Positions 43,761-54,640 are shown, counted from the first letter of the stretch. The stretch is DNA of 64,000 nucleotides from Sphingomicrobium clamense (GCF_019264355.1 NZ_JAHVAH010000001.1:2030001-2094000); one strand, 5' to 3'. The notes: a model not told the origin generated them from the sequence alone. A program made the numbers and translations.

Positions 43761-46700
43761 ATGAACTTTCGCAATATCTCGGCCTGGAGCATCCGCAACC
43801 CGGTGCCGCCGATCGTATTGTTCACGATCCTGCTGGTCACCGGCATCATCTCGTTCGCGCGCATGGAAGTCACGGGCAATCCCGACATCGACTTTCCCGC
43901 CGCTTATGTGACGATCATCCAGCCGGGTGCTGCACCCGAGGAGATCGAGACCCAGATCACCCAGCGCGTCGAAGCCGCCGTGCGCGGGATCGAGGGCGTC
44001 GACGAGATCAACAGCTCGGTCAACGAGGGCAGCTCGGGCACGTTTGTGCAGTTCGAAATCGGGACCGATACCGACCGCGGCGTGAACGACGTGCGCGACG
44101 CCATTGCCCAGGTGCGTGGCAGCCTGCCCTCGGGCATTCTCGAACCGCGGGTCAGCCGCGTCGATATTTCGAACGATAGCCTGTCCTTCATCGCCGCGCG
44201 CACCACCGACATGACGCTCGAGGAACTGAGCTGGTTCATCGACAATGAAGTCAACCGCCGTCTGCTCGGCGTCGAAGGGATTGCCGAGGTCCGACGCTTC
44301 GGCGGCGTCGACCGCGAAATTCGCGTGGTGCTCGACCCCGCCGCGATGCAGGCGCAGGGCCTGACCGCCGCCTCGGTCAACAACCAGCTTCGCCAGCTCA
44401 ACATCAACGCTGCCGGCGGCCGGACCGAAATCGCCGGCTCGCAGCAGTCGGTCCGCGTGCTCGGCAATGCCGCCACCGCCAATGCGCTTGCCGAGACGCA
44501 GATCTCGACCGGCTTCGGCCGCACCGTGCGCCTGCGCGACATTGCCGAGGTCAGCGACAGCGCGTCCGAACAGACCAGCTACGCCCGCATGAATGGCGAG
44601 GAAGTGGTCGTCTTCAACTTCAGCCGCGCCAAGGGTGCGTCCGACGTGACGTCTTACGAGGAAGGCTGGGTCGAACTCGAGAAGATCGAGCAGGACGACC
44701 CGCGCGTCGACTTCATCGAAATCTCGAACAACGTCAAATATACCAAGGTCCAGTACGCCAGCTCGATGCAGGCGCTGATCGAAGGCGCCCTGCTCGCGGT
44801 GCTCGTGGTCTTCCTCTTCCTGCGCGATTTCCGCGCCACGATCATCGCCGCGGTGGCCATCCCGCTCTCGGCCATCCCCGCCTTCTTCTTCATGGAGCTG
44901 ATGGGCATCAACCTGAACTTCCTCAGCCTCCTCGCCTTGGCGTTGGTGGCAGGGGTGCTGGTCGATGACGCGATCGTGGAGATCGAGAATATCGTGCGCC
45001 ACATGCGCATGGGCAAATCCGCCTACCAGGCGTCGATCGACGCCGCGGACGAGATCGGCCTCGCCGTGCTCGCGACCACCATGACCATCGTCGCGGTGTT
45101 CCTGCCCGTGGCGCTGATGCCCGGCATTTCGGGCCAGTTCTTCCGCAACTTCGGCTACACCGTCGTGCTCGCGGTGGTCATGAGCCTGTTCGTCGCGCGA
45201 ATGATTACACCGCTCATGGCGGCCTATTTCCTCAAGGCTCATGGCGAGCAGGAGCATGCCAACGGCAAGTTCATGCAGTGGTATCTCAAGGTGCTGAGCT
45301 GGACCCTGTCCAAGGACAAGATGGTCGCTGCGCGCCAAGGCCTGGTCGAGCCGCCGAGCAAGCCCAAATATCACATCGTCCCCGCCGCGATTGCTGGCGT
45401 GGTCGCACTGGCGATGACCGTCATGGGGCAAATGCAGCCCGAGGCGCCCTCGCTCGTGATGGCGCTCGTCTCCTTCGTCTTCACCGCGCTCTTGCTGTGG
45501 GGCGTCTTCAGCATCCTCGCGATCCTAATCGGCCTCGTCGTCGCCAAGCTTCGCGGGACCGAAACCAACGGCTGGGCCGCGCGCTCGCAATATCGCTGGA
45601 CCAAGTTCCGCACGCGCCTGAAGGACCATCGCATGGCCGCGGTCGGCGGCGGCATCACCACGCTGGTGCTCACCGTCGTCCTGTTCGCGACCCTGCCGAT
45701 GCAGTTCAGCCCGCGCGAAGACCGCGACACGTCGACCGTCAATATCGGCCTTCCGCCGGGCGCGACGATCGAACAGACCGCCGAACTCACCGGGCGCGTC
45801 GCCGCCATTGTCGGCGAGCATCCGCAGGTCGAGAATGTCTTCCAGCGCATCTTCACCAATAGCGGCAACGTCAACGTCATCTGGAAAGACGACCGCCCGC
45901 GCCCGAGCTTCGAATATGAGCAGGAGCTTGCCCCCGCGCTCGCGCAGGTGCCCGACGCGCGCGTCAACTTCCAGTCGCAGGGTGGCGGCGGTCCGGGCGG
46001 CTCCGGGCAGGCGATCACCTTCTATCTCGGCTCGAGCGACCCCGAGCTTCTCGAGGAAACCGCCTACAAGATCGCCGACGAAATGGCGGCCACGACGCAG
46101 CTCGTCGGCCCGCGCGTGGTCGGCGACGATATCCGTCCCGAAATCACGATCACCCCGCGCTTCGACCTCGCCGCCGATCTCGGCGTCACCACGGTCGCGC
46201 TGTCGCAGACCATACGCATCGCGACGATCGGCGAGATCGAGCAGAACAGCGCCAAATTCTCGCTCTCCGACCGCCAGATCCCGGTCCGCGTCTCGCTCAG
46301 CGAGGAACAGCGCGAGGATATCGACACGCTCCTGAATCTGCCCGTGCCGACCGCCAACGGCGGCTCGGTGCCGCTCAAGTCGGTCGCCGACATCGGCTTC
46401 GGCGCCGGTCCGACCACGATCCAGCGCACCGACCAGATGCGCCGCATCGCGATCGGCGCAGACCTTGCGCCCGATGTCCCGGTCGGCGTCGGCTGGCAAA
46501 CCGTCAACGAACTGCCCACGCTCGCCAACCTGCCGCGCGGCGTGCAGCGGCTCGAACTGGGCGAACAGAAGTGGCAGGCCGAACTGCTCCGCAACTTCGT
46601 CATCGCAGTCCTTGCCGGCGTCATGCTGGTGTTCGCGGTGCTCGTCCTGCTCTACCGCCGCTTCCTCGCGCCCTTCGTCAACATGGGTTCGCTCCTGCTG

Positions 46701-47195
46701 GCCCCGCTCGGTGCCGCCTTCGCGCTCCACCTTGCGGGCATGAGCATCTCGCTCCCGGTCTTCATCGGGTTGCTGATGCTGCTCGGCATCGTCGCCAAGA
46801 ACTCGATCCTGCTGGTCGATTTCGCGCTCGAGATGATGAACCACGGCATGGAGAAGGACGAAGCCATCTACGAAGCCGGGCACAAGCGTGCGCAGCCGAT
46901 CGTGATGACCACGGTCGCGATGGTCGCGGGCATGATCCCGATCGCGCTCTCGCTCCACGGCGACAGCAGCTGGCGCGCGCCGATGGGCTATGCGGTGATC
47001 GGCGGCCTGATCTTCTCGACCGTGCTCACCCTCCTCCTCGTCCCCGCCTATTTCAGCATGGCGATCGACGTGGAGAAGAAGCTCGCGAAGAAGTTCGGTC
47101 GCTTCGTCAATGATGACGGGCAGCGCCGCATCCCGGCCAACGAGACGCCGCGCCCGATCGCCGGACCCAACGATCCGCCGCTACCTGCGGAATAA
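43761..47195 (+). CDS. RND efflux permease with an unusual hydrophobic insert
   Basis: 1144 residues from the ATG at 43761, about 100 longer than AcrB-type pumps. HAE1-like: [18 protein letters not shown] (TM1), porter domain ([28 protein letters not shown]-like), TM2-TM6 with the proton-relay pair in [17 protein letters not shown], then the second half repeating. Between TM6 and TM7 (about residues 510-610, bases 45300-45600) lies extra sequence with two or three hydrophobic segments ([19 protein letters not shown] and [19 protein letters not shown]...). The pump exports drugs or lipophilic compounds by proton antiport. Substrate unknown. Confidence 0.93.
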   Translation: MNFRNISAWSIRNPVPPIVLFTILLVTGIISFARMEVTGNPDIDFPAAYVTIIQPGAAPEEIETQITQRVEAAVRGIEGVDEINSSVNEGSSGTFVQFEIGTDTDRGVNDVRDAIAQVRGSLPSGILEPRVSRVDISNDSLSFIAARTTDMTLEELSWFIDNEVNRRLLGVEGIAEVRRFGGVDREIRVVLDPAAMQAQGLTAASVNNQLRQLNINAAGGRTEIAGSQQSVRVLGNAATANALAETQISTGFGRTVRLRDIAEVSDSASEQTSYARMNGEEVVVFNFSRAKGASDVTSYEEGWVELEKIEQDDPRVDFIEISNNVKYTKVQYASSMQALIEGALLAVLVVFLFLRDFRATIIAAVAIPLSAIPAFFFMELMGINLNFLSLLALALVAGVLVDDAIVEIENIVRHMRMGKSAYQASIDAADEIGLAVLATTMTIVAVFLPVALMPGISGQFFRNFGYTVVLAVVMSLFVARMITPLMAAYFLKAHGEQEHANGKFMQWYLKVLSWTLSKDKMVAARQGLVEPPSKPKYHIVPAAIAGVVALAMTVMGQMQPEAPSLVMALVSFVFTALLLWGVFSILAILIGLVVAKLRGTETNGWAARSQYRWTKFRTRLKDHRMAAVGGGITTLVLTVVLFATLPMQFSPREDRDTSTVNIGLPPGATIEQTAELTGRVAAIVGEHPQVENVFQRIFTNSGNVNVIWKDDRPRPSFEYEQELAPALAQVPDARVNFQSQGGGGPGGSGQAITFYLGSSDPELLEETAYKIADEMAATTQLVGPRVVGDDIRPEITITPRFDLAADLGVTTVALSQTIRIATIGEIEQNSAKFSLSDRQIPVRVSLSEEQREDIDTLLNLPVPTANGGSVPLKSVADIGFGAGPTTIQRTDQMRRIAIGADLAPDVPVGVGWQTVNELPTLANLPRGVQRLELGEQKWQAELLRNFVIAVLAGVMLVFAVLVLLYRRFLAPFVNMGSLLLAPLGAAFALHLAGMSISLPVFIGLLMLLGIVAKNSILLVDFALEMMNHGMEKDEAIYEAGHKRAQPIVMTTVAMVAGMIPIALSLHGDSSWRAPMGYAVIGGLIFSTVLTLLLVPAYFSMAIDVEKKLAKKFGRFVNDDGQRRIPANETPRPIAGPNDPPLPAE

Positions 47196-47222
47196 ATTGC
47201 GGACACGCGCGTTCGAGTAAGG

Positions 47223-48488
47223 ATGGCAACGCCCGCACTCTCCCGCTTCAACCCGGCGCAGCCCGGCGCTGCGTCGATGAAGCTGGTCGCCACCGGCCTC
47301 CTGGTCGCGATGGCGGTCGCCTTCTTCACGGCGCGCGCTTATGTCGACACCTATCCGGTCCTCGGCTGGGCCAAGGCCTTCTCGGAGGCCGCGATGGTCG
47401 GCGGGCTTGCCGACTGGTTCGCGGTCACCGCCCTGTTCCGCCACCCGCTCGGCCTGCCCATTCCGCACACCGCGATCATCCCCAAGAACAAGGACCGGAT
47501 CGGCGACACGCTCGCCAAGTTCATTCGCGAGAATTTCCTGATTCCCCAGGTCGTGGCGCGGCGGATGAACCGGCTCGACCTCGCCGGCGCTGCCGGTCGC
47601 TTCCTCAAGACCCCGCCCAAGGGTGAAGAGAACCGCATGCGCGAGGGCGCGAGCCGCCTGATCGCCGATCTCGCCGAAAGCCTCGACGACGAAAGGCTCG
47701 GCGGCATCGTAAAGGGCGCGATTTCCTCACGCCTCAAGAAGGCCGAGGTCTCACCGCTGATCGGCCGCGGGCTCGCCAAGGCGATCAACGAAGACCGCCA
47801 CTTGCCCCTCATCGAGGCGAGCATCCGCTGGCTCGCGCGCGTGCTCGACGCCAACGAGAGTACCATCCGCGCGATGGTCAAGGACCGGGTCAGCTGGGTG
47901 CTGCGCGTCGCCAGTCTCGACGAGAAACTCGCCGACGCCATCATGGACGGACTGCGCAAGCTCGCGCTCGACATGGAGGCGGACCCCGCCCACCCGATGC
48001 GCATCCGCATCGAACAACAGATGGCGGACATCGCCAACGACTTGCAGACCGACCCCGCGCTGCGCGAAAAAGTCGAGGGCTGGAAACTACAGCTGATCGA
48101 GAATGACAGCGTCGCGCTATGGCTCGACGGCATATGGCAGCAATTCCGCGAGGGCGTCATCAAGGGCGCGCGCAACCCCGACGCGGCGATGGCGGGCAAG
48201 CTCGGCGAAGTGCTGATCAGCATGGGCGAGAGTCTCGAGAGCGATCCGCGGCTCAAGACCGCCATCAACCGCTTCGCGCGCCGCGCCGTCGTCGGCATGG
48301 CCTCGACCTACGGCCACAACATGGTGACGCTGGTCAGCGACACGGTGCGCAGCTGGGACGCCCGCACCATCACCGACCGCCTCGAAGCCGCTGTCGGCCG
48401 CGACCTCCAATACATCCGCATCAACGGAACGCTGGTCGGCGGGTTAGTGGGCGTGTGTATCCATGTGCTGGATGTCGTCGGGCTCTAA
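47223..48488 (+). CDS. DUF445-family membrane protein
   Basis: 421 residues. Near the start is a membrane segment ([19 protein letters not shown]), followed by the family signature [40 protein letters not shown]. The middle is helical with repeated charged segments (YgjQ/YheB-like), and the C-terminus ends with a second membrane segment ([20 protein letters not shown]). Function unknown; found in many bacteria. It starts 27 bases after the RND permease, so co-transcription is likely. Confidence 0.9.
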   Translation: MATPALSRFNPAQPGAASMKLVATGLLVAMAVAFFTARAYVDTYPVLGWAKAFSEAAMVGGLADWFAVTALFRHPLGLPIPHTAIIPKNKDRIGDTLAKFIRENFLIPQVVARRMNRLDLAGAAGRFLKTPPKGEENRMREGASRLIADLAESLDDERLGGIVKGAISSRLKKAEVSPLIGRGLAKAINEDRHLPLIEASIRWLARVLDANESTIRAMVKDRVSWVLRVASLDEKLADAIMDGLRKLALDMEADPAHPMRIRIEQQMADIANDLQTDPALREKVEGWKLQLIENDSVALWLDGIWQQFREGVIKGARNPDAAMAGKLGEVLISMGESLESDPRLKTAINRFARRAVVGMASTYGHNMVTLVSDTVRSWDARTITDRLEAAVGRDLQYIRINGTLVGGLVGVCIHVLDVVGL

Positions 48489-48494
48489 TCCTTC

Positions 48495-48567
48495 GTCATT
48501 GCGAGGAGCGCAGCGACGCGGCAATCCACCGCACCGCTATAGATCGCCGCGCTTCGCTCGCGATGAC
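48495..48567. repeat. dispersed REP-like inverted repeat
   Basis: GTCATTGCGAGGAGCGCAGC at 48495-48514 onward resembles the inverse of the right half (GATCGCCGCG...GCGATGAC, to 48567), giving an imperfect hairpin about 73 bases long. The GTCATTGCGAGGAGC motif is a widely dispersed intergenic repeat in bacteria. It lies between the convergent DUF445 and murA genes. Confidence 0.6.
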
Positions 48568-48575
48568 CAGATGCC

Positions 48576-49859
48576 TTACCCGCCGCTACGTCTCTCGATC
48601 GTCGCACCCACGCCCGCGAGTTTCTCTTCCAGCCGCTCGTAGCCACGGTCGAGGTGATAGACGCGCAGCACTTCGGTCTCGCCTTCCGCGACCAGTCCGG
48701 CAAGCACCAGGCTCATCGAGGCGCGTAGGTCGGTCGCCATCACCTTGGCACCCGTCATCTTGTCGACGCCGTGGACGATCGCCGAGCGCGCGCGCGTATC
48801 GATATTGGCGCCCATGCGGCGCAGTTCGGGGACGTGCATGAAGCGGTTTTCGAAGATGGTTTCCTCGAAATAGCTTTCGCCGTCGGCCATGCACATCATC
48901 GACATGAATTGCGCCTGCATGTCGGTCGGGAAGCCCGGATAGGGCGCGGTCGATACTGCCAGCGGACGCAGCTTGTCGGTCGCGGTGATCTTGAGTCCAT
49001 CGGTGGTGAATTCGGTTAGCATGCCCGTCGCGACCAGCGCGTTGGTGATCGCCAGCATGTCCTTCGCACGCGCACCGACTAGCTCGATCGAGCCGCCGGT
49101 GATGCCTGCCGCGCAGGCATAGCTGCCCGCCTCGATCCGGTCGGGCATGACCTCATATTCCGCCCCGTGCAGCGCCTCGACGCCCGTAATCTTGAGGTGC
49201 GAGGAGCCGATGCCCTCGATCTTGGCCCCCATCGCGACGAGGCAATTGCACAGGTCGACGATTTCGGGTTCGCGCGCGGCGTTGAACAGGTTGGTCTCGC
49301 CGGTGCACAGCGTCGCCGCCATCACCGCATTCTCGGTCGCGCCGACCGAGACGACGGGGAAGCTATATTCGCCGCCGGGCAGCTTGCCCTTGGGCGCCAC
49401 CGCCTTGACGTAGCCTTCGGCCAGCTCGATCTCCGCGCCCATCGCTTCCAGCGCGCGCAAGTGCAGGTCGATGGGTCGGTCACCGATCGCGCAGCCGCCG
49501 GGCAGCGACACCGTGCTCTCGCCCATCCGCGCCAGCATCGGGCCAAGCACCAATATCGAGGCGCGCATCTTGCGCACCAGCTCGTAGGGCGCGACGGTCG
49601 AGGCGATCTCGGAGGCATCGAGCGTGATTTTGCGACTATGCTCGCCAGCCTTGCGCCCCGCGAACGCCGTGGCGACGCCCAGCTCGTTCATGAGATGCGA
49701 AAAACTGTCGACATCGGCGAGCCGAGGCAGATTGCCGAGCGTCAGCTTCTCCTCGGTCAGCAGTGCGCAGGGAATGAGCGTCAGAACCGCGTTCTTCGCT
49801 CCCGAAATGGGGATCTTGCCCTCGAGGCGTTTGCCGCCCTGTACCCAGATAGAATCCAT
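48576..49859 (-). CDS. murA: UDP-N-acetylglucosamine 1-carboxyvinyltransferase
   Basis: 427 residues. MurA landmarks: [20 protein letters not shown] (UDP-GlcNAc site), [16 protein letters not shown] with the fosfomycin-target Cys at about residue 123, [30 protein letters not shown] and [14 protein letters not shown] at the end. It transfers enolpyruvate from PEP to UDP-GlcNAc, the first step of peptidoglycan synthesis. Its start is 38 bases after clpS on the same strand. Confidence 0.96.
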   Translation of the reverse strand: MDSIWVQGGKRLEGKIPISGAKNAVLTLIPCALLTEEKLTLGNLPRLADVDSFSHLMNELGVATAFAGRKAGEHSRKITLDASEIASTVAPYELVRKMRASILVLGPMLARMGESTVSLPGGCAIGDRPIDLHLRALEAMGAEIELAEGYVKAVAPKGKLPGGEYSFPVVSVGATENAVMAATLCTGETNLFNAAREPEIVDLCNCLVAMGAKIEGIGSSHLKITGVEALHGAEYEVMPDRIEAGSYACAAGITGGSIELVGARAKDMLAITNALVATGMLTEFTTDGLKITATDKLRPLAVSTAPYPGFPTDMQAQFMSMMCMADGESYFEETIFENRFMHVPELRRMGANIDTRARSAIVHGVDKMTGAKVMATDLRASMSLVLAGLVAEGETEVLRVYHLDRGYERLEEKLAGVGATIERRSGG

Positions 49860-49897
49860 GGGGCCTGGCTGTAACGCCTAGCCCGAGAAGCGCAAGC

Positions 49898-50248
49898 TTA
49901 CGCCTTTTCCAGTGTACATTGCAGCGGGTGCTGGTTCTCGCGGGCGCTGTCCATCACCTGCTGCACCTTGGTTTCGGCAACTTCGTAGGTGAACACGCCG
50001 CACACCGCGACGCCCTGCTGGTGCACCTGGAGCATGACGCGGGTCGCGTCCTCGATGCCCATGTTGAAGAAGCGCTGGAGGACCATCACGACGAATTCCA
50101 TCGGCGTATAGTCGTCGTTGAGCATCAGTACCTTGTAATTGCTCGGCTTTTTGGTCTTGGCACGAGTCTTGGTCGCGACGCCGGTATCGGCCTCGTCGAT
50201 ATCGTCGGGGCCGGTGGGGCCGCCAGTCAAGAATCGCCAGTCGGTCAT
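49898..50248 (-). CDS. clpS: ATP-dependent Clp protease adaptor ClpS
   Basis: 116 residues. The first 35 residues are a flexible N-terminal extension; then the core starts at [23 protein letters not shown], with [20 protein letters not shown]. The [10 protein letters not shown] motif and the pocket residues are those of ClpS, which carries N-degron substrates to ClpAP. Typical length is near 100-120. It is followed by murA on the same strand. Confidence 0.95.
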   Translation of the reverse strand: MTDWRFLTGGPTGPDDIDEADTGVATKTRAKTKKPSNYKVLMLNDDYTPMEFVVMVLQRFFNMGIEDATRVMLQVHQQGVAVCGVFTYEVAETKVQQVMDSARENQHPLQCTLEKA

Positions 50249-50311
50249 GTGCTCGTGCTCATTATGGTATCGGGGGAACGCTCTTCAACCCTTGAGCGCT
50301 CCCGATCCGTC

Positions 50312-50356
50312 TCAAAAAGAGAAGCGGCCGCCGCCCCCCGGACGACGACCGCTTCC
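50312..50356 (-). terminator. Rho-independent terminator of the phasin gene
   Basis: On the minus strand GAAGCGGTCGTCGTC pairs (with G-U pairs) to the GGCGGCGGCCGCTTC arm and is followed by TCTTTTTG. Arms lie at about 50321-50335 and 50341-50355. It closes the phasin transcript before clpS. Confidence 0.8.
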
Positions 50357-50406
50357 TGATACCGGGCTCCCGCCGGATACGCGGCGGAAACCGAAACGCT
50401 AAAGCG

Positions 50407-51126
50407 TTAGGCCATGAACGCCTTGATCTTCTCGGCGTTGAGGCTCGCGCGGTTCGAGACCGGCTGCATCGCTTCACCGGCCAGCTTGACCCACTGTTCG
50501 GTCAGGGCCGAGGTTTCGGCGATCATGTGGTCGACATTCTCGCGAACCATCTTGGCCTGGAGTTCCATGACTTCGGCCGGGCTCTTGGCTTCGGCAAACG
50601 CCTTCATGGCTTCCGAGGCCTTTTCGAAACCGTCGCGACCGTCTTCGACCAGCTCTTCACCGATCTGCTTGGCACCGGCAGTGGCAATCTTGCCCGCTTC
50701 GACCATCGCTTCGATGTTGGCCTTGGTCAGTTCGGCCAGTTCTTCGGTGGCCGACTTCGACTTGGCGATGAATTCTTCGCCCTTCTTGTTCGCATCGGCG
50801 ACCAGCTCTTCCACCTTGTCGGCGGTCGGCAGTTCGAACGCGGCGAACCAGTTGTTGATGTCCATCTTACCCATGGTATTTTCCTTCTTCTTGGGGCTCG
50901 GGGCGGCCTTCTGGGCCGGCGCCTTCGCCTTGATTTTCTTCTGCACCGGGGCGCGCTTCGCCGCCGGTTTCTTCGCAATCTTCTTCTTCACCGGAGCCTT
51001 GGCCTTCGGGGCCGTCGCTTCGGCATTGACCTTCTGCACTGCCGCCTTCACTTCGGGTTCGACCTTGACCTCGGGCTTGTCGCCTTCGGTCTTTTCCACT
51101 TTCGAACCTTTGGTTTCGTCGGTCAT
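50407..51126 (-). CDS. phasin-family protein with lysine/alanine-rich N-terminus
   Basis: 239 residues from the ATG at 51126, with AGGAG 7 bases upstream. The phasin domain is the last 155 residues (MDINNWFAAFELPTADKVEE, ANIEAMVEAGKIATAGAKQIG, EVMELQAKMVRENVDHMIAE). The first 80 residues are a low-complexity Lys/Ala/Pro tail (KAPVKKKIAKKPAAKRAPVQ), as in histone-like proteins; such tails are known in phasins that bind DNA (PhaF type). It coats polyhydroxyalkanoate granules and may tether them to the nucleoid. phaC lies at 57717-59432. An internal ATG near 50875 could give a short form. Confidence 0.88.
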   Translation of the reverse strand: MTDETKGSKVEKTEGDKPEVKVEPEVKAAVQKVNAEATAPKAKAPVKKKIAKKPAAKRAPVQKKIKAKAPAQKAAPSPKKKENTMGKMDINNWFAAFELPTADKVEELVADANKKGEEFIAKSKSATEELAELTKANIEAMVEAGKIATAGAKQIGEELVEDGRDGFEKASEAMKAFAEAKSPAEVMELQAKMVRENVDHMIAETSALTEQWVKLAGEAMQPVSNRASLNAEKIKAFMA

Positions 51127-51271
51127 GCTTTCGCTCCTCATCTTGTGCGTTGCAACATAGCAATTGCAGCAAGCCATTTCAAGGTTTTTGTTGCAGCGCA
51201 CAATTAGCAGAATTCCGCAGTTTTCTGCCATGGGGGTTGACGAATCACCATGTCGCCCGCAAAGCCTCGAC

Positions 51272-51910
51272 ATGGAAAACCCCTCGCGCCGTGGCCTGTT
51301 GATCGTCCTTTCCTCGCCCTCGGGCGCGGGCAAGACGACGATCTCGCGAAAGCTGATGGAGGCCGACCCCACCATCACCATGTCGATTTCCGCCACCACG
51401 CGAGCGCCGCGCCCTGGCGAAGAGGACGGCAAGGACTATCACTTCGTCACCGACGAAGCCTTCCAGCACCTCGTCGACGAGGGCGAGCTGGCCGAGTGGG
51501 CCTATGTCTTCGACCATCGCTACGGCAGCCCGAAAGAGCCGATCAAGGAAGCGCTCAAGGCCGGGCGCGACATCCTCTTCGACATCGACTGGCAGGGCAC
51601 GCAGCAGCTGCGCAGCGCCTTCGGCAACGACCTCGTCTCGATCTTCATCCTGCCCCCCTCGATGAAGGAGCTCGAGCGCCGCCTCCACGACCGCAAGACC
51701 GACAGCGAAGACGTCATCGCCGGTCGCATGCGCCGCGCCGCGGGCGAAATCGGGCACTGGGGCGAATATGATTATGTGCTGGTGAACGAGCAGGTGGAGG
51801 ACTGCCTCTCCGAAGTGCAGGCGATCGTGACCGCCGAGCGGATGCGCCGCAACCGCCGCCCCTACCTCACCGACTTCACCCGCCAGCTGGTCGAGCGTCC
51901 CAACAATTAG
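51272..51910 (+). CDS. gmk: guanylate kinase
   Basis: 212 residues from the ATG at 51272. P-loop LLIVLSSPSGAGKTTISRKL, then the GMP-binding signature TMSISATTRAPRPGEEDGKDYHFVT, LFDIDWQGTQQLRS and FILPPSMKELERRL. It phosphorylates GMP to GDP. Tail-to-tail with the ATP12 gene (4-base overlap). Confidence 0.96.
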   Translation: MENPSRRGLLIVLSSPSGAGKTTISRKLMEADPTITMSISATTRAPRPGEEDGKDYHFVTDEAFQHLVDEGELAEWAYVFDHRYGSPKEPIKEALKAGRDILFDIDWQGTQQLRSAFGNDLVSIFILPPSMKELERRLHDRKTDSEDVIAGRMRRAAGEIGHWGEYDYVLVNEQVEDCLSEVQAIVTAERMRRNRRPYLTDFTRQLVERPNN

Positions 51911-52596
51911 AGCAGGCTGAGCAGCCGCGCGCCGTCGAGAAAGTCGCGCTTGCGCCCTTCGTCACGTGCTTCCGCCTCGGCATCGGCGCCCCATTGCTCG
52001 CGCTGGTGGAGACTGTCGACCTCCACCGCGTCCCACGCCGCCTCAGCGTCGATTTCACCCTCGAGCACCGCCAGCGCCGCGACCAGCGAGCCGCCGATCG
52101 TCACCATCGGCGACAACCCCGCAAGCCGGAACGGATCGAGCGCCATCACCGCCGCCTTGAGCCGCTCGACCGTCGCCTCGGGCTGGTCGACATGCATGAT
52201 GCCGCTCGTCGTCTCGAACGACACGTCGTAGCGCTTCGCCGCCCAGTCGAGCAGCGGGTCCCACGCCGCGCATTGCACCTCGCACAGCGCATCGGGATAG
52301 TCGGCGCGGTAGCAGCACAGCTCCCCCGCGCCATATTTGGCGAGATCCGCCGCAAACGCCTCGCGCCCCGGCCCGATCCGGTCGATCGCTGCATTGGCAA
52401 AGCCGGTCATCGGCATCGCCTTGGGATCGACCTCTTCCTCGACCGCATCCCATTCCGCCGCAATCGCGGCCGCCAACGCCTCGCTCGGCACGACCAGGTC
52501 CGCGCGCGCCGGCGTCTTGATACCCCGCCCGTCGAGCTTGACCGTCCAGCCGTCCGCAACCCGCTCGACCGCGGCTTCCTTCCAGAACCGCTTCAC
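51907..52596 (-). CDS. ATP12 family chaperone
   Basis: 229 residues from a GTG at 52596 (VKRFWKEAAVER). ATP12 fold: GWTVKLDGRGIKTPARADLVVPS at the N-terminus, IAAEWDAVEEEVDPKAMPMTGFANAAID, and a C-terminal domain GGSLVAALAVLEGEIDAEAAWDAVEVDSLHQREQWG. In mitochondria Atp12 helps assemble the alpha subunit of F1-ATPase; alphaproteobacteria carry homologues. Last gene of a minus-strand operon; overlaps the small membrane-protein gene by 4 bases. Confidence 0.9.
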   Translation of the reverse strand: MKRFWKEAAVERVADGWTVKLDGRGIKTPARADLVVPSEALAAAIAAEWDAVEEEVDPKAMPMTGFANAAIDRIGPGREAFAADLAKYGAGELCCYRADYPDALCEVQCAAWDPLLDWAAKRYDVSFETTSGIMHVDQPEATVERLKAAVMALDPFRLAGLSPMVTIGGSLVAALAVLEGEIDAEAAWDAVEVDSLHQREQWGADAEAEARDEGRKRDFLDGARLLSLL

Positions 52597-52820
52597 CGCT
52601 TGCCGTCCTGCTGGTCGAAGATGCGCTTGAGGATTTTCGGGCTGAGGATGAAGTCGCCCAGCCCCATCACGATCAGGAAAGCGCCGAGCACCGGCCACGA
52701 ATCCTCGGTGATGACCCCGCCCCGCGCGACCAGCAGCCCGACCAGTGCGATCAGGAACCCGCCGATGCGGACGGCCTGCATCGCCGCGAAGCGTTTCTTC
52801 CAGAGCTCTTCGTCGTTCAT
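52593..52820 (-). CDS. small two-helix membrane protein
   Basis: 75 residues from the ATG at 52820, overlapping the HAD gene stop. Two hydrophobic segments (VRIGGFLIALVGLLVARG and WPVLGAFLIVMGLGDFILSP) form an alpha-helical hairpin, with basic ends (LKRIFDQQDGKR). No known family recognised. It is fully embedded in an operon with the HAD and ATP12 genes by 4-base overlaps on both sides, indicating coordinated expression. Confidence 0.75.
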   Translation of the reverse strand: MNDEELWKKRFAAMQAVRIGGFLIALVGLLVARGGVITEDSWPVLGAFLIVMGLGDFILSPKILKRIFDQQDGKR

Positions 52821-53473
52821 CGCGCGATCCATTCCTGCGCCGCGACCATGACATCGTTCGCAGTCTCGGCGACATGGTGCGCCCCCGCATCGGCCAGTTC
52901 GCCGCGCGCATGATAGCCCCATTCGACCCCGATCGCGCCTACGCCCGCATTGCGCGCCATCTGCATGTCGTAACTCGTATCGCCGATCAGCACGGTCTGC
53001 GCCGGCTCCGCCCCAGTATCGGCCATCCCTGCCAGCACCATCGAGGGATGCGGCTTGGACGGATGCCGGTCGCCCGTGTGAAGCGTCACGAACTTCTTCT
53101 CATAGCCATGATGCTCGAGAACTGCGCGCAGGCCCCGGTCACTCTTGCCCGTCGCCACGCCGAGCAGCCAGCCATCCTCCTCCAGCGCACCCAGCAACGC
53201 ATCGATGCCCTCGTAGAGCGGCTCGTCGACCTCACCGCGCCCGCGCATATCGAAGAAGGCCTGCTTGTAGGTTTCGGACAGCGCATGATGGTTTTCGCCC
53301 GGCACCAGACGCTCGAACGCCTCGACCAGCGAAAGACCGATCACCTTCTTCGACTCCTCGGGCGGCGGACAGGCAAGGCCGTGCGCGGTCAGCGCCATGT
53401 CGAGCGCGCGGTGGATCGTCGCGCCGCTATCCACCAGCGTGCCGTCGCAATCGAAAATCGCGAGCTTGATCAT
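52817..53473 (-). CDS. HAD-family hydrolase (phosphoglycolate-phosphatase-like)
   Basis: 218 residues. HAD-IA layout: motif I IKLAIFDCDGTLVDSG (catalytic Asp pair), a helical cap (about 20-85), motif II TGKSDRGLR, motif III KPHPSM and motif IV VLIGDTSYDMQMARNAG. Related proteins dephosphorylate phosphoglycolate or other small phosphates. The gene is between the RluA-type synthase and the small membrane protein, each overlapping by 4 bases. Confidence 0.92.
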   Translation of the reverse strand: MIKLAIFDCDGTLVDSGATIHRALDMALTAHGLACPPPEESKKVIGLSLVEAFERLVPGENHHALSETYKQAFFDMRGRGEVDEPLYEGIDALLGALEEDGWLLGVATGKSDRGLRAVLEHHGYEKKFVTLHTGDRHPSKPHPSMVLAGMADTGAEPAQTVLIGDTSYDMQMARNAGVGAIGVEWGYHARGELADAGAHHVAETANDVMVAAQEWIAR

Positions 53474-54630
53474 CGTTTCTTCTTCGGACTCCCGCGCTTC
53501 ACCGGACGCTTCTTGCCCTTGGTCGGCTGCCCGCCCCGCGCCCGTCGCTCGCCCTTACGTTCCTTGCGGAAATTCTTGGCGTACTGCTTCTTGCGCTTGA
53601 CCTTGGCTTCCAAACTCTGGGTCGGGTCGGGCAGGCTCAGCGGCAGGCTGTCGCCGTCCATCTCCTCGAACCCCAGCGTCGCCAGCGTCTCGGCGAAATG
53701 CGGCGGCAATTCCGCCTTACGGTCGATCGTCTTGCCGCCCGGCGCATCGATGCGCAGCCGCCGCGCGTGCAGGTGCAGCTTTCGGCTGATCCCGCCGGTC
53801 AGCATCGCATCGGGCCCGCCATATTTGGCGTCGCCGACGATCGGATGGCCGACCGCGGCCATATGCGCGCGCAGCTGGTGCGTGCGTCCGGTCAGCGGTT
53901 GCAGCTCGACCCATGCCGCGCGCGTACCTGCGCGATCGATCACGCGGATCTTGGTTTTGGCGTTCTGCCCGTTCTCCATGTCGACGTGCATCTTCTCGCC
54001 GCCCGTCCCGGGCTGCTTGGCCAGCGGCAGGTCGATCAGCCCTTCCTCGCCATGCACTTCGGGGATGCCGGTGACGATTGCCCAATAGACCTTGCGCGCC
54101 GTGCGCCCCTGGAAGGCGCGCGAGAAATGCGCCGCCGCACTCGCGGTGCGGGCGACAAGGATCACCCCGCTCGTATCCTTGTCGAGCCGGTGGACCAGCT
54201 TGGGCCGGCCTTCTGCGCCCTCGACCAGCCCGGGCAGCAACTTGTCGAGATGCTTGGTGGTCTTGGTCCCGCCCTGCGTGGCGAGCCCCGGCGGCTTGTT
54301 GAGCACGAAGGCGTCGGGCGTCTTCGCGACGACCATGTCCTGCACCGCCGACACTTCCTCGTCTGACAGCGGCGCTTCCTCGCGCATTTTCTTGTCGGCC
54401 GTTACCGCGCTTTCGAGCGGGGGCACGCGGATTTCCTGGCCTGCCACCAGCCGGTCGCCCGGCTGCACACGACCGCCATCGACGCGCAGCTGGCCGGTTC
54501 GCGCCCAGCGCGAAATCGCCCCGAAGGCGATCTGCGGAAGGTGACGCTTGAACCAGCGATCCACGCGGATGCCGTCATCCTCTGCGGACACGGTGTAGCT
54601 GCTGACATTATTGGTATCGGGCTTGGCCAT
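53470..54630 (-). CDS. RluA-family pseudouridine synthase
   Basis: 386 residues from the ATG at 54630; upstream frame is non-coding. An S4-like domain is at about 15-85 (DGIRVDRWFKRHLPQIAFG, QLRVDGGRVQPGDRL), and the catalytic domain contains VLNKPPGLATQGG, the signature HRLDKDTSGVILVARTASAA with the catalytic Asp, and GRTHQLRAHMAAVGHPIVGD. The C-terminal 60 residues are very basic (KVKRKKQYAKNFRKERKGE). It makes pseudouridine in rRNA as RluC/RluD do; which sites cannot be told. Confidence 0.94.
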   Translation of the reverse strand: MAKPDTNNVSSYTVSAEDDGIRVDRWFKRHLPQIAFGAISRWARTGQLRVDGGRVQPGDRLVAGQEIRVPPLESAVTADKKMREEAPLSDEEVSAVQDMVVAKTPDAFVLNKPPGLATQGGTKTTKHLDKLLPGLVEGAEGRPKLVHRLDKDTSGVILVARTASAAAHFSRAFQGRTARKVYWAIVTGIPEVHGEEGLIDLPLAKQPGTGGEKMHVDMENGQNAKTKIRVIDRAGTRAAWVELQPLTGRTHQLRAHMAAVGHPIVGDAKYGGPDAMLTGGISRKLHLHARRLRIDAPGGKTIDRKAELPPHFAETLATLGFEEMDGDSLPLSLPDPTQSLEAKVKRKKQYAKNFRKERKGERRARGGQPTKGKKRPVKRGSPKKKR

Positions 54631-54640
54631 GCGGGGCGCC

